A stretch of DNA of 64,000 nt from Symbiodinium kawagutii (GCA_009767595.1 VSDK01010369.1:799869-863868), one strand, 5' to 3'. Positions 36,088 to 48,999 are shown, numbered from the stretch's first letter. The notes: generated from the letters alone by a model not told the origin. Translations and numbers: made by a program.

Positions 36088-37868
36088 GCTTGAAATGGTT
36101 TGGGCGACGTGCCCAAGGGAAGGACCAACGATAGCCGTCATGACTTAATTTTGTGCCGCTCAGCATCGCTAGGAAAATCATGATATTTTCAGTCATGGAC
36201 ACCAATATTGTGGACTGGGCGGGTAAATCGGGCAATCCTTGGGTGTCTTGGTCAGTGGGGTTTCTTGATGGCTCCAGAATCCATGGGTTGGTGTTTTCAA
36301 CATGGATTTGCGGATTCGTCGTTGGTTTTACCCATTTGTTAGTTATTACTACAATTCATCACATCCAAAAACAAATTTCCTGATTCAAACATGCTTCATT
36401 CCCAACATTTTGCCACCCATTTCACCAGTCCAACACCCTTCATCTACACCGTGGGTTCTCTCTATCATGACCTAGAGAGGACAATTGGTTTCACAAACCA
36501 CTACTGTACTTACTCTGGGGGGAATGTGAGAATCATGGGCCAATATTTGTATATATCATATTTTCAATGTGTGTTCAACACATCAGCGCCTAGTTATGTT
36601 TTTTCTTGGCCACATACATGTTACTGCCATGAAGCGCCCTGCCATCCCCATGTTATGGTTCATCCTCTTTTGAAACTACATCACTTTGATTGAACGTGGT
36701 CCTACGTGGAACAATGAGCCGCTGGTGGCTTGTTTGTACTACTTAGAACACGTGACTTGTTCACGAGCTGGCCTAAGTCAGGAAATGTTTTGAGGTTGAT
36801 GATTTGAAAAATTGATACTAATTTCATTTCATGATTTCATCGGGGCCTCGTTTCGTGTCAATCATTGATGAACAGTGCAAGTATGTTATGATGTGTCAAC
36901 GCAGATGACCTTGAGGGAGCGATGATCGGGATTGATCAACAAATTAATTTTGAAGTGATTGCGCCGATCATGCAGCCAATGTTTTGGTGATCCAGTTTGC
37001 CTGTCCACGGATATAGCCGAGCCGGTTCATGGATAGGCGCGTCCATGGGCAAACATCTTTTGAGTCAGTTCAAAAACATTGCCGCAAATCACACGGAACA
37101 GGACCGTGTCGTGAATTTTTTATACAAAAACATGGCCACGGCCTAGAAGATGCTGCTGATGTGACTGAGCAACCGGCACCTCACAATCTGTAAAGACATC
37201 CTCACAATGCATACAAACAATAACCATGTTGAAAAGGGCATAGTTGCAATTGCAAAGGAGGGGCTATGAATATTGTCCTTTTCAAAAATCACCAGCAACA
37301 ATTGTTTTAAGACCTGAGTAAATACCCGGCCTGTTTTTTTTTCAGAATTATAATTCAATAATTTCAAAATTTACGCCATATCAACCTGTCAAAAAACAAA
37401 TCATCGTAAATTGCCAATTTGGTTTCATGCCGGACATTTTTCTGTTTTTGTTGCACACCAAAGGAACAGCACCAAGTATCCACGCATGACAACCAGTTGG
37501 CCCCAGGTTTGGGTTCCATGGCCAGCGAAAGTAACACGTGGATTACAACTTCCAAGCATCAAGGCGTCTTGAAAAGCAACTGGTGGGGACGACATGTGTC
37601 ACTTGTGATTATTTGTTATTTGGATTCATGTTGCTAGGAAGAGTAGGCGCCGTGCCACCAGTCACTCATTAGTAGTACTTAGTGGTAGTAGCGGTAGTGC
37701 AAGTGGTGCAGTTCTGGTGGTAGTGGATGGTAGTGGTGTGGTGGTGTAGTAATTGTAGTTGTTGTCCACCAGTGTTTGTTGTTGTGTTTGTTTGTCGTGG
37801 TTGTTGTTTTTTTTGTCTTTGTTGATGTTCGCGTGGTTCTTGTTATTGTTTTTGTTTTTTTTTCTTCT

Positions 37869-37871
<3 letters not shown>

Positions 37872-37912
<41 letters not shown>
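37872..37912. repeat. CTG trinucleotide microsatellite
   Basis: About 13 TGC units following a GTTTTT-rich tract. Poly-Ala, poly-Cys and poly-Gln frames here are artefacts. Confidence 0.9.
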
Positions 37913-37914
<2 letters not shown>

Positions 37915-38116
37915 TTTCTTTACTGCTGCACAAATCAGAGCAGACCTCTGACCCAGAGATCATGTCAGTATCGTAATGGAGTCATTATTCCGGTGTTTTT
38001 TTTCTGCTTTGGGTTGTGGCAGTGGCAGTGGTCGTTCCTTGTAATCTGAATCCAAGGATGTACCAAAAATGACCAGCGGCTGAATGGGAACTGATGTATT
38101 TCCGGGCACTTCAATG

Positions 38117-38234
38117 TGGCTATTGGTCAAACAGTTAGCCAACCAATAATTTTGGATAATAACCAGCAATAATCGGGAAACCAATGGCTAATGATAGGGG
38201 AACCAAGGTTACAGGGTGAACTGACCCACTGCCA
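38117..38234. mobile_element. MITE family B copy
   Basis: Left end TGGCTATTGGTCAAACAG, internal GATAGGGGAACCAAGGTTAC, right end CTGACCCACTGCCA. Confidence 0.7.
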
Positions 38235-38987
38235 TGTGTCTCTCCATTTTTTTCATGCCCCCAACCATCCCCGGCAAACTCTCATTTTTTTTTAGGGACA
38301 GCACCTCAAGGAGGCAGAGCAGTCATACATAGCCAAACATGTCGCAAACATACCAAGTATGTCCACACCCATCACTATGTTTTCCAAAAGTACAGGTCAC
38401 AGAGCATCTTGGACTGAACCCCCAAGAACAGAAAGCATCAACCTCGACTGGTGCACGATGTGTGCGATCATGTGCCACTGAGGGTACGTCGGATCTGGGA
38501 ATGCACAAGTATACCGTATACCAAGGCATTTTCCAGTGGGATCAGTGAAGTGGATGATACCCTCTAAGTATCTCTAAGTGAGCAGTGGAACGCGTTGATT
38601 ATCGATTTGCAGTGGGTCAAAAGCCACCTGTTTGCATGTCTTCATTGTCGACCCCTATTGACGCACCATCCTGGCAAGATTGTGAAATACCTTCCCGCAC
38701 ACTGCAAAAGAACGCAAACCAAGATCCCAAAATGGATCTGACCGGACAGATCAGAACTGTATCCAACCCTGACCAGCGGCCGTGAGCATCATTCAACAAA
38801 CACATTTCGTTTACGTTTATGAACGACCATTGTTCGCGGGATCACAAAGGTGTGCAGCAACTTTGTTCGAGCAAAGCCAGAAGGTCACAGTTGGTCTATC
38901 AACAACCAAGCGGTCCCATGGGTTCCCTAGGTCAGCGATCAGGTTTGTGAGGGACACCCGGCTGTGAACGTCAATGCCAATATGTGT

Positions 38988-39050
38988 TTGGTGGTTTTGA
39001 ACATTGTTTATTTTCACATTGACATTTTTCACGGGTTAAAACCACCAGCC
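38988..39050. mobile_element. short MITE family C copy
   Basis: TTTGGTGGTTTTGAACATTG at the left, CACGGGTTAAAACCACCAG at the right, with a shortened centre. Confidence 0.5.
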
Positions 39051-40326
39051 CGTATGCAAATAGCCATGAGAAACACTATGTCCATTGCACATTGCGAGTT
39101 TAGACACAGGCGCCTCTTGACTGTTACACCAGTGGGCTAGTCGTATCATCTCTACTAACCAGGGCTCCTCCCTGGTTGGTCATGTGGCAGGTGATTCCTT
39201 CGCTTTGCTGTATTCCGCGAGCCTGAGATGGGCTTTGTCTCAGTTGCTTCGCTGCACCCGTGATTCGAACATGGACCAACCCATTGGCCACCAAAATCGA
39301 TTGCCCCCTGGGCCTGTGTGTCCGGCATCACTTCCGTGATGCTACATAGAGAAACAGCATTCCCTCCACCAGCATCCCCGAACTTCATCCCACCTCATTT
39401 TTTGCTTAAACCATCACAACCTGGAAGGGGTGAGCCAGGCACCACTTGGAGGCTGCTGCTATCCCTGAAGGTCTTCAACCCTGCAGGTCTTCATCAACAA
39501 ACGTCGATCCCCGGAGATGATTGTGTGATAGAGAACAGCTCAGTGCAGACACATTGTCCTGGGGTTGGCGTCGGTATCGGTAGAAGTTGCTCTCAAATAG
39601 TCAGCAGAATGCTACTACGTTATTTCGTCGGATTTCTTCGTGATTGCTGGAGACAAGAACGAAAAACGCACTAGCGATAGTGGCGATACTGGTATATGAA
39701 TATATCATACTCCGCTGTGTTTCTAAATCAAACAAATTGGGGGTTCACATTAGTGCTTTCTTTGCAACTGCGTCGTCAGGCGGGCTCTGAGGAAGGCCAT
39801 AACAAATCTTTGGGCACTTCTGAGTCCATGGTCTTCAATCGATTTATAAGTGTGGTTTTCAATCATGTAAGTAGGGTCTTATCTTGGCTAAGTAAGAAAA
39901 ACACATCTTTATAAGTATCATGCTGGTAAGTATGGTGTTTTATATGGGCTAAGTATGTCGTAAGTCACCATGTTTTCCTCATTAACCAGCTCCTTCCCCC
40001 ATGGGAAATGAACATTCGTACCAACTCGATAGATCACCTGGCCGCCATCGAAGTTTGATGGGTGATAATGTTATTGGGGTACCATTCTTTATGGAAAACC
40101 AACGCCAGTTTAAATGATCAATATCCCCTCAATAATATCAGCTAAAACCGCTCTTAACAAACCATTTTAATGGAAACCCAATTAATTGAGTTTAATGAGT
40201 TGGAACATAAAACCAGATGTTCAATTAGGTGGTTTTAGTTCAGATGTATCTAACTGATGTTTCTATTTTTTGGGGGTTTGATGGAAAACACTTTTTAATG
40301 GAAAACCAAATTACTGTAATCAACCA

Positions 40327-40422
40327 GAGGGTTTAGCTTCATCCTGGGTCAACATCACTCAGAAACACCTGAGGTTGGGCATTGGAGGCACACAGATTGA
40401 AGCCGACGCTCTGCAGAGAATC
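40327..40422 (+). CDS. channel exon: S5-pore turret
   Basis: The phase-0 frame reads GLASSWVNITQKHLRLGI, then GGTQIEADALQRI, before GTTGTT. In the family, S5 (ACGWF) is followed by a short turret containing S-W-V/L, as here. The pore helix and filter should follow before 41315 but were not recognised. Confidence 0.5.
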
Positions 40423-41314
40423 GTTGTTGTGATTTGATGCGAAGTCTGCAGGTTCTTGCAGACAAATCCGAATGAGTTGAAACAGTTTATTGATAGAAGT
40501 TCAGCTTAATCCCAATGAATTTAAATTTAGTTTGTTGATAGTTTTACCCTGTAAAAGGTGTTTTGCAAAACCATTACCTGGCTTGGTTCCGCTTTTTGCT
40601 CTTTGTTTTTTGTGTTTTTCACAATTGTGCTTTGCACAAAGAACGGCCCTAGCTGCATACTGTTAGTACGGTCTGATGCCACCCAAAATGGCATGTCAAG
40701 GATACCCCCAAATCAGTAAACAAAGAGATGTCCTGCACAAGATTGTTCTCAGTTGGAGGGTATCAGTACCACGGAGAATGAATCTTGGGTCAGGATTCAG
40801 GCGTTCTTGTGATCATCACTGGACCCGGCCAGGTATGAGTATCAAGGCTCATGCATGTCACTCTGGCATCAAATGTCAATCCTTTTGTTGCCCATTGGGC
40901 ACAGCAAATCAGGTGGTAATGACAGAGGATTGATTCCCACTATTGCATACATTGCTGTTGGTACCCTATACCCCTGGTTGTTCGGTTGTTCACATCAATG
41001 CATGACCAAACTAGTGCTGTTGGGATGCGAAATGCTGCCCATTGATTTGATGGTTTGACCCACAGCCAAGCACAAAAACTGCAGATTGGAGGCAGGGATT
41101 CATTCAGGTCAGGCAAGGAGGTCCAGCCATGAAGTATGAAGTGACCCCATTAAAGAAAAAGGCCGCTTTATGCTTTACGATGGGCCCCATACACCCTTAA
41201 GCAGGGAGTCTTTTACCCTCCAAAATGTTGGTTGTAACTTTATAACCCATAAACATGATGTTTCTGGGGGCCAATGGCAAGCATTGAATGACCACGTTCT
41301 CTTTTGTGTCCAAG

Positions 41315-41448
41315 GTGAATGTGAAGGAAGGGATCTACACAGCTGTAGTGGCGCTGATTTCCTTGCTGACGTTCTCCACTGTGATTAGTTTCATGACGTC
41401 TTTGATCGGCACGTTGCAGCACAAGAGGATGGAAGAGATGCTCGGATG
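41315..41448 (+). CDS. channel exon: S6 helix
   Basis: After TGTCCAAG| the frame reads VNVKEGIYTAVVALISLL, TFSTVISFMTSLIG and TLQHKRMEEMLG. The pattern (V-x-x-x-E-x-x-[YF], hydrophobic helix with F-S-x-x-I-S) is the S6 gate of EAG/HCN/CNG-type channels. It ends two nt into a codon at GATG|GTGAAC. The next exon supplies G, making Trp, before THQFG. Confidence 0.8.
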
Positions 41449-42025
41449 GTGAACATTTGATGGTCATCAAACATCAACCAAGCTGGCAGCGTTTCGCTGG
41501 CATGGTGCTCTATGGAGGAATCATCAGCTGGTTGGTGTGTTTCAGAACTTGCAGAGAGATTCTTCTGATGTACATATACATCCAACAGCTTTAGATTAGT
41601 TTTAACTTGAGATTGTGAGCATTATATTTTACTATGATATCTAGATGTATTTGCTACAATGCACAGTATGAGGTAGGACACTGCTGGGTTGCCGCGCGTG
41701 ATCAAATGTTTGCTGTGACCGCATTCTACTACTGCTTGGGACTGGGTCCAGGGTCAATCATCACTGCTGGGAGCTCGGTCTGTTTCAAATGGCTGGTGGC
41801 TTTAAATCAAAATCAACAACATAATGGGTTAGTAGTAATTCATGATTATGGTTAATTAATTAATGACGAGGGACAAAAAGCAAACGCAAAATCGGTTAAA
41901 CAAGTATCATAATATATCGTTGGCAGTTTGAGTGACATCTTAGATTTTTCCCTACGACATGGTTGGTTGATTGGTTCATGTTTTCGGGATGGGTCATAGT
42001 CCCACCAACCGGAAACACGCGTGAG

Positions 42026-42138
42026 GACCCATCAGTTCGGCCTCCTTCGGCGTTTTCTACGCACCAACCAGATCCCGCAGGACTTGCGTCAGCGCGTAAC
42101 GCGTTTCCTCCAACATGCCTATTCTCAGAGACGTGGCG
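42026..42138 (+). CDS. chann exon: C-linker
   Basis: Frame THQFGLLRRFLRTNQIPQDL, then RQRVTRFLQHAYSQRR. The R-R-F-L, I-P-x-D-L and R-V-x-x-[YF]-L elements are classic for the C-linker joining S6 to the cyclic-nucleotide-binding domain. Acceptor CGTGAG|G, donor GGCG|GTATAA. It leaves one nt, completed by AT at 44167 (Asp). This is one of the most secure exons. Confidence 0.85.
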
Positions 42139-42399
42139 GTATAAGCAGATGGTTGGTGGACCTGAGGGAGAGTTACATATCCTTACGTATCTACAGATTT
42201 TGAAAAAAGTTTGTTTTCCTTTCTGATGTATTTAATATACCAGATTCTTTGTTCAAAAAAACAAAGTGATGATTTCAAAGGAACACAGCATAAAACAAAG
42301 GCAAAAGGTAGGTACAAATCAATAGGTGATCGTTAATTGAAGCATCACCGTTACTTCCAGTTTTGGGTTTTTATTGGTTGGACTACCAATGTTTGTTTG

Positions 42400-42612
42400 A
42401 TGGTTTCTGAATATGGTGGTACCCCTAAAATGATCCATTCTTAAACTGGTGGTACCCCTTGAAAGGGTGGTTACTATCGGACGGCTCATTAGTCACGCGT
42501 AGTAATAAACCAAATGTTGGGGGCTCTCAACTTTAAGAAACTATTAATAGGGGTACCCCCAAATTATCCACTATTAATCATTCTCAGTAACAAACCATCA
42601 ATTTTGGGGGGA
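42400..42612. mobile_element. cluster of MITE family A fragments
   Basis: A diverged left half (42400-42470), a right half ending CTTTAAGAAAC (42505-42541) and another left half with AGGGGTACCCCCAAATTATC (42548-42612). Several insertions or rearrangements are piled up. Confidence 0.5.
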
Positions 42613-43960
42613 GCAATCCCGATATTGATTTGCTGCCCCCTCCACGATCGCCACAGACGCTACCAAGGAGAGGTGCGAATTCGGAAGAACCGTGGCTCGC
42701 CGACCCCATGTCGACCAGTTTTCACTGATCTATACTGTTGGTGGGTTGGTGGGTTGGCAGGTTGGTTGGTTAGTGTTGAAACAATGATGGCTGTTGGTGA
42801 CTTGTTTTTGACTTGTTTTTGATATGTGTTTTGCTTCTCTTCAGCTGTCAGTCACCGCACGCTTGCTAAACCTTACCCAAATGGAATACTTTGAAAAAGG
42901 TTTGAGTTGCCGGGTTGGATATTTGGAGTTTGACCTTTTCTCAGCCATGTTGGGTTGGGATTCCACCGGTGGAACTTCCTGGGTACTCGACATGCCCTCG
43001 ATCCTTGGCAGATGGTTTCTAACGACAGGCCACCATGGGGACCAAGTCGTTGTAACTAATGGAAGAATGGTCACCCACAAGTGGCCAAGTGGATGACACC
43101 AGCTTCTGTGTAGCACCGTTTTTTTGGGGGGCTCATTGATTCTCATCATTTGTTGCATTCATGAACTTCGGTGCCGAGAAACATTGGTGCTTATTGTGTA
43201 GATTCTGTACATTCCACGGACATGTTTGAATCGATGAATAGATACATGGAGAAAGCCACATACGGCTATAGCCATGGTCGTAGCCAAGCTCGCAAGACTA
43301 AGGCCTTGAGATACTTGCAGGATTGTTGTGATGGTTGCCCCCTTCTTTGTTACTTCTAGCCATTGTTTTAGTTGTAGCCTTTCAGTGGCCATGTATATAC
43401 ACACGCATATGGATACAGCAATCACCTTGGACAAAACATATGACCTACAGTGGCTGGAAGTTCAATTTAATGATCTGGCATTTTCCTTCTCAGGCAGGTA
43501 CATTGGCAAGTCTCCAGGAGCCCATTCCCGAAAAACATCAAGTATTCAATCCTCCCTTGCACCACATCTAACATCATATAGATGCAACATGCTCAACCAG
43601 CTTGGGGGGTTAGTAGTCCACCGACATAGATGGCCTTGACTATATCGAGGCTTTGCAATGCGGGCTGCTGGATCAAGAAAAGATGAAGATCTTAGTAGGG
43701 ATGCATCATTCCATGATCTTAGAAGGGATCCATCCTGGAGTGATGAATATTCAGTCATGGACACCCTTTTGCTGGCATTTCAGCAGCATCATGTTTCGTT
43801 GGAAAACCATGTGTTGGATTTTGTTGGTGCATCATTAGTGGACTCGATCTTGTCCTCAGCTGGTGGGTGCAATTATGCATCACCATGTTGACAATTGTTC
43901 AACTTTGCGAAAGCAAGCTGTAGAACTAGTTCCTGTAAGGATTATGCATAGCGTCCAGGT

Positions 43961-44088
43961 CTACAAGGTGGGCCCCTCTAGTTATAAGTTGATTAATAAG
44001 CCATTTAACTACATAGTTATATCTAGCATAACTGGTAGTTACCCTAGTTATAACCCAAGTTAGCTAACTAAGGGGGCCCACCTTGTAG
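43961..44088. mobile_element. MITE family D copy (intact)
   Basis: CTACAAGGTGGGCCCCTCTA at the left and GGGGGCCCACCTTGTAG at the right, 128 bp. The centre has TAGTTATATCTAGCATAAC. It is the reference copy for the split D element at 54024. Confidence 0.85.
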
Positions 44089-44166
44089 CTTTGTTGGTGA
44101 GGGGAGCCCAGCTACCAGCAACCAACCAGCTGCTGCCAATCTGGGCCGCGTCAAGGTACATTTTAG

Positions 44167-44192
44167 ATCTCCTCTCGGAATCTTTGCACGCT
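44167..44192 (+). CDS. channel microexon: C-linker end
   Basis: A 26-nt exon after TTTTAG|. With the base from 42138 it reads DLLSESLHA, the family motif L-L-S-x-x-L. No GT fits. Leaving at GCT|GAAACT and entering at CAG|GAACTT (44883) gives LHAELQLARY, the expected continuation, so a GA donor is inferred. GAA occurs at both borders, which makes the exact cut ambiguous. Confidence 0.65.
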
Positions 44193-44882
44193 GAAACTCG
44201 GCACCGAGGGAAGGGGGTTGAGCAGGTGATGCTCCGACGCGGTGATCCTTGCAAATTCACATGTTATCCCCAGATCTCGGTTGATCTCCAAGTGATTCTG
44301 GGAGAAGATGATCGAGTTGGGTTTGGCAAAGAGTGACGCTGGTCACTGAGAAGGTGATTGGTGATAGTGATGGTATCCTGGTTGAACTAATTTATCCTGG
44401 TTATACCAATTAAAGAAACTGTGAATTGCTCATGGCACTAAAATGAAGCACTAGTTTCAAAGTGATAGTGATATGTAAGTGTATATATATATAAATATTT
44501 ATATATATATATATAAATATTTATATATATATATATATATGTCCCCCAAGCGAAGGGTCATGGTCCCCCACGGTCGCTTGCGGCTGGGCCCAAGAAGATG
44601 TGCAGAACACCTTTTTGAGTTGCATCCAGCGCCGCAAAACGGTCAGCCAGGATGCGATGCTGACCGTAGTTTTTTTTTTGACCACAGGAAAGACTGATCA
44701 GTTCCGATAGAATATTCTTTTTTGCCAGCTTCTACAGAATATATTTGATTTTGATCAGCCACAAATTTTCTAGAAAACACAGGTCATCCGGAGCTGCTTG
44801 GTTCGTTATGATGCAGTACTGCTTCATGATCAGCCGCTTTTTTCGTGTGTCCTGGACTACCATCCAAGCTGCCCTCGCTCAG

Positions 44883-44924
44883 GAACTTCAACTTGCGCGA
44901 TATTATGCTCCTTGGCAACCACCT
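44883..44924 (+). CDS. channel exon: C-linker to CNBD
   Basis: After a long pyrimidine-rich tract ending CGCTCAG|, the frame reads ELQLARYYAPWQPP. E-L-x-x-x-x-Y-x-P follows L-S-x-x-L in this family. A GT donor at 44925 leaves phase 0. The upstream open frame (44745 onward) is the acceptor tract and not exon. Confidence 0.6.
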
Positions 44925-45610
44925 GTCAGGCCATGGCTGTCCATCCGGGGGTGTACTATAGCTATATTTTATGCTTCCATGATCTCGTTTTACAACCAAT
45001 AAGCATGGTCAAATGTCTTCATAATATGGGAGAACCAGACAAGTATGGCGCTGAATTGTCAACTCAGAAAATACGATTGTTGGAGTTCTGCCATCGCTAC
45101 GTTGCTCCACAGTTTCAGTAGATTCTAGTACCGAACCTATGGTAGGGGAGGGGGAAACCTTTGGATAAACAGCCTCAGCAGTCCTGGTGGCACATTGGCT
45201 ATGCATCCCTCACACGACCACCAAGAATTGATTTGTTGGGTGTTGTTTGCAGAATTTAAGCCCAATGTTGATTTTGGAGTATATCAACGTGTATCCTTCT
45301 GCTTCATTATTTGCATGGTATAATTTTACATTGGTATCAGGCTGCTGGTTTTAGTTTCTTGTTTGTGAACCACGGATAAGTCAGTGTGTCTCAACCCTTA
45401 AAAAAACATATGACGGGGATGAATTGTTGAACTGATCAGGGTACTTGGTCAAGCTTCTCACACAATAACTTTGGCGCGGCTGCGTCAAAAGATTCGCGAG
45501 ATCTTTTCTTTTTCAATTGGCCGGGCCTCGTCTGTGGCTGGTTTGTACTTCTTGCCGGCCTGTGAATGCTGCAGTGTTGGTTTGTTGATTTGTTTTTCAA
45601 CCCAAACATA

Positions 45611-45691
45611 TATGTTTTCTCCTAAAATAAGCGACCCCAGATCATCCAATATCAATCCTTTTTCCGATACCCCCATTCTGAGAAACCAACA
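45611..45691. mobile_element. MITE family A copy (diverged)
   Basis: Left end TGTTTTCTCCTAAAATAAG, right end CATTCTGAGAAACCAACA. Confidence 0.5.
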
Positions 45692-46143
45692 TAACAGATA
45701 TCGAAAAAAATCTACCCCGCGGCTGCATCTGATCTCCATTGGTTGATCAGCGCCATCTGAGGATTATCTGGCGACACTGCCATTCTTTGCCACTTGGAAA
45801 CTGAGAGTGTCTTGTAGCTTGGGATAGTGGACGGTAGACAGGGGGTTCTTAATAGGGGTGACAACCATTGTGTTATAGTGGTTAGTGATAGGGGAACATC
45901 ACCAACAATAATGGCTCAACATGTACTATATGAACAACTGAAACTGGAACTCGGATTGGTTGATTGATGGGTTGAGTGATCAAGGAAAGAAGCCTTCTTC
46001 TGTATGATCTTATACATGGCTTTGGCTGGGTCAATACATGTCAATAACAACGTATAACAACCATTCAAAACAAATGGCAGTAGTACACCTCCCAACAGCC
46101 AGACGAGTTTGGTCATGTGGGGGATGTTAGTAATCATTAGCAA

Positions 46144-46190
46144 ATGGTGGTTGACTAATATTTTGCATGGGGGTTGAAACCACCAACCAG
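46144..46190. mobile_element. MITE family C fragment (right half)
   Basis: TGGTTGACTAATATTTTGCA followed by GGGGTTGAAACCACCAACC. Confidence 0.55.
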
Positions 46191-46373
46191 ATACTTGTTT
46201 TTTTCTGCTGGGCCTTGTTTCCGGTTTATGCTTAATGATGCGCCAGATAGTGTGTGTGCGTGTGTGTTTGCGTCAGGAAAGACAACTCATGTGGTCGTTG
46301 GGGTATCGTTCACCAGATCCTTCCATAGATTACTAGCCTAGCCTTGCTCATTCTTCACTGCTTTTGCTTTCAG

Positions 46374-46402
46374 GAGTTGTCCCATTTTTGCGTGACTTAC
46401 TG
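46374..46402 (+). CDS. possible channel microexon: start of CNBD
   Basis: After a strong tract CTTTTGCTTTCAG| one frame reads VVPFLRDLL, resembling the H-P-F-F-x-x-L element that opens the CNBD. GC at 46403 would give phase 0 with 48961. A competing frame is open across 46344-46601 and is also protein-like, so this is tentative. Confidence 0.35.
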
Positions 46403-47219
46403 GCTCCACCTGGCCCACACTGTTTGGGATAAAGCCCAGGCTCCAGATTTCTCACCAGCAATTGGGAATTGCAGCAGACAGCTCTGTCGATGGTTATCCT
46501 CTCAAGATGATTGGACCTCGTTATCTATCATGGCCACAATGGTGAAAACTTTTTTTGTACGGTCAAATATGGATCATCAGGAACCATCAGGAAAATATTA
46601 ATCAAATAGCAGAGACAAGTAACCGGTGATATCGAGTAAAAGCCACCTATGGACAACAATAACCAGCATCGTATCACTAAAAACATTATGGTTGCCGTAT
46701 TTTTCTGCCACCTTTGCCATCTTTTGCTGCAGACCAGCGCCCCAGCAAGGCTGCATTCAGCATCATCCATCAAGAATATCATGTTGAACTACATGAATTC
46801 TTGGCTGATTGATCCACTTGATTGTTGGATATGATATGATAAAATATAGCGATTGTTAACCGATATGGTGGTCCTCGGATATCCCGACGGTTGGATCCAC
46901 CATCAATTTACTACCAGTCAACCATTGCCAGCTCCACTCCACTTATGGACCACCAAGCAGTTATTGGTCAACCCTCACTTGTCAATACCATTCTTAACAT
47001 CATTACAGCTGCGATTGTTGATGATAATTATACCACCAATGACTCGTAATAATTAACCATGAATCAATCATAGATGGTGATCAATATCCACCAATCCATT
47101 CACCTACATAAATATATTCATTAGGGTGATGAATAAGCTGTTGTCATTGAGCATCAAAGCAGAATGGTTTTGGCAAATTGGTTGGTGTTGAAACAGGCGA
47201 TTTGCCCATGGAAATCAAC

Positions 47220-47324
47220 CTGGGTGTTTCTCAAAATAGGGGTCCCCCAAATCATCCACTATGAACCATTTGCAGAAATAAACCAACCAGAACTTGGGGG
47301 TTCCCCTATTTTCAGAAACACGCT
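47220..47324. mobile_element. MITE family A copy
   Basis: TGGGTGTTTCTCAAAATAGG at the left, CCCCTATTTTCAGAAACACG at the right. A half copy follows at 47385-47436 and a diverged copy at 47715-47848. Confidence 0.7.
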
Positions 47325-47573
47325 ATAGTGGTTATATGTAGTTGTTTGGCCATTGTTGTTGGTGATTATCTTGTATAGTAGTCATTTATAGAAATAAACC
47401 ACAATTTTTGAGGTTCCTAATTTTGAGACACCACCATAGAGCAGTTGTTGAATCATTATTGTTGGGTATTATCCCCTATTATCCCCTATCAGTAACCATT
47501 GTAATCCCCTATTATCCCCTATTCTCAACTGGTGTTTTCCCCTATAAAGCCATAGAAACCACCACATCCAGGC

Positions 47574-47692
47574 ACCATCCAATCTCCGCTGATCACGTTC
47601 CGCTCCAAGGCGAAACTCTTCCGGAACAAGTTTTTGAGTCTTCAGGAGGAGCAGGTGCCATTCCAGAGGGCGGCCGTGTTCGCGCACGCGCA
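47574..47692 (+). CDS. unassigned coding-like island
   Basis: A GC-rich stretch after CATCCAG|. Two frames are open: one reads ITFRSKAKLFRNKFLSLQEE then VPFQRAAVFAHAQ, the other GETLPEQVFESSGGAG. It may be an additional CNBD-region exon or an unrelated fragment. Phase with neighbours was not established. Confidence 0.3.
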
Positions 47693-48960
47693 GGTGGTGA
47701 ATGATTACAGGCATACCATTTTTTGGGGGTTCCAAGTTCTAGCCATGGTCATTTCTTGGCATGGTGAACCCCAAAAAATTGGTTGGTTTATTGCTAAACA
47801 TGATTATTAGTGGATTAGTTTTGGGCAGCTCTATTTTGAGAAACCATTATATGTTTTAAAAAGCTCTATTATGCAGATGTGTCAAAGTAGAATATCTATA
47901 TGCACATGTAATTCATCAACCATTATCATTCGAATCTCAGCTAGTCATCATATGTGGCCATCCAAGGGACACTTCAGGTCTCAAAAACAGGGATTGGCGC
48001 AATGGTTTGATCGCTGCTTGATTGCTCGTGCACGTTTCAGGTGTAGCTGTGACTATGAGGCCAGCTGTTACAACAGGTTGCTGTTTGGCTCCGCGCAGGT
48101 GTGATATTAAGAACTTCCTGGGTATTTGGAGAGAGTTTCACCATCACTCGCTTTTATCTACGTCACATTTTCTGCAATTGCCACAGGTGGCAAGTGGCTG
48201 ACCCAATCAACAGGTGCTTGCTCAGGTCAGCAATTACAGGATAACCTGAGGGCATTTTGCGTCGTTTACAAATCATGTGGGTGAAATGTGTTTTTTCGCG
48301 GTCAAGAATTGATTTGTTTCGATCATTCCGAACTTTCAACTATCTTAGTGCTTACCTCACATACCGATTTTGCTTTTGTGTCCAAGGTTTGTCATTGTGG
48401 TGGTGCCTTTTGTTGACACCCTGAGCTTAGTTTTTGCGTTTTAGTTTTAATGCATCTTTCTAATTAGTTTCTTCAAGACTCATGACATGTAGCGCAATCT
48501 TGGTTGGCATAGTACCATGTATTGTTACTGACATACAGCCATGTGCCTGTTTTGAAAACAAAAATGAACAATCTAGAACAGTGCACATATATGTGATTTT
48601 TGTTTGAGGGATATTCATTTAGCTATTCAAATCCAAATGATAAAACCATGAATGTGAATGTAGACATTCATTCATATTTACGCATGTATATATATTTGTT
48701 TATGTTTATCTTGACATAAATTTACATATCAGAGTTGTAGTGTGTTCAAAAACATATGTATATATATATTTTCACGATAATTATATATACAAATAAGTAT
48801 TTTGGTATTTTGATCTACATATCAAATGTTTGTTTAGATGCATGTATGTAATTTATGTAGATATATGTATTAATAGGTAAGCATATACCTGCGCACACAC
48901 ACAGCCAGCTACGGAATAACTTTTACATTGTGGTTGTTTCAGTGTGGTTCCGGCCGGCAG

Positions 48961-48999
48961 GTGATGCAGACCATTGCGAGCAAGGCTATGACCATTTTA
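48961..48999 (+). CDS. channel exon: first CNBD helix
   Basis: After CCGGCAG| the phase-0 frame reads VMQTIASKAMTIL, matching helix A of the CNBD. The next conserved part is at 50380 (phase 0). The only in-phase exit here is TTA|GATCCT, a GA donor. GT sites further on are out of phase. Confidence 0.5.

Larger units (their letters stand above)
36100..40320. other. intron sequence between S5 and turret
   Basis: No exon was recognised with confidence. It holds a CTG microsatellite (37872-37912), a B element (38117-38234) and a C element (38988-39050). Small GC-rich islands at 38.6-38.8 and 39.3-39.5 kb have open frames on both strands and remain unassigned. Confidence 0.45.

Noticed and set aside
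39318..39674. 118-codon frame, and a short TTWRLLLSLKVFNPA reading resembling a pore segment
   Set aside because: It precedes the turret exon at 40327, the wrong order for a pore; similarity is slight.
40800..40833. CDHHWTRP as the pore helix
   Set aside because: Phase does not lead into the S6 exon and the conserved T-Q-F-x-P or G-Y-G part is absent.
43637..43891. 77-codon frame with a polar, possibly coding peptide
   Set aside because: It lies in the intron between 42138 and 44167, whose exons join in phase without it; no splice support.
44745..45121. Open frames around 44.8 kb suggesting a membrane protein
   Set aside because: The stretch before 44883 is the pyrimidine-rich acceptor region of a channel exon; only 44883-44924 is supported.
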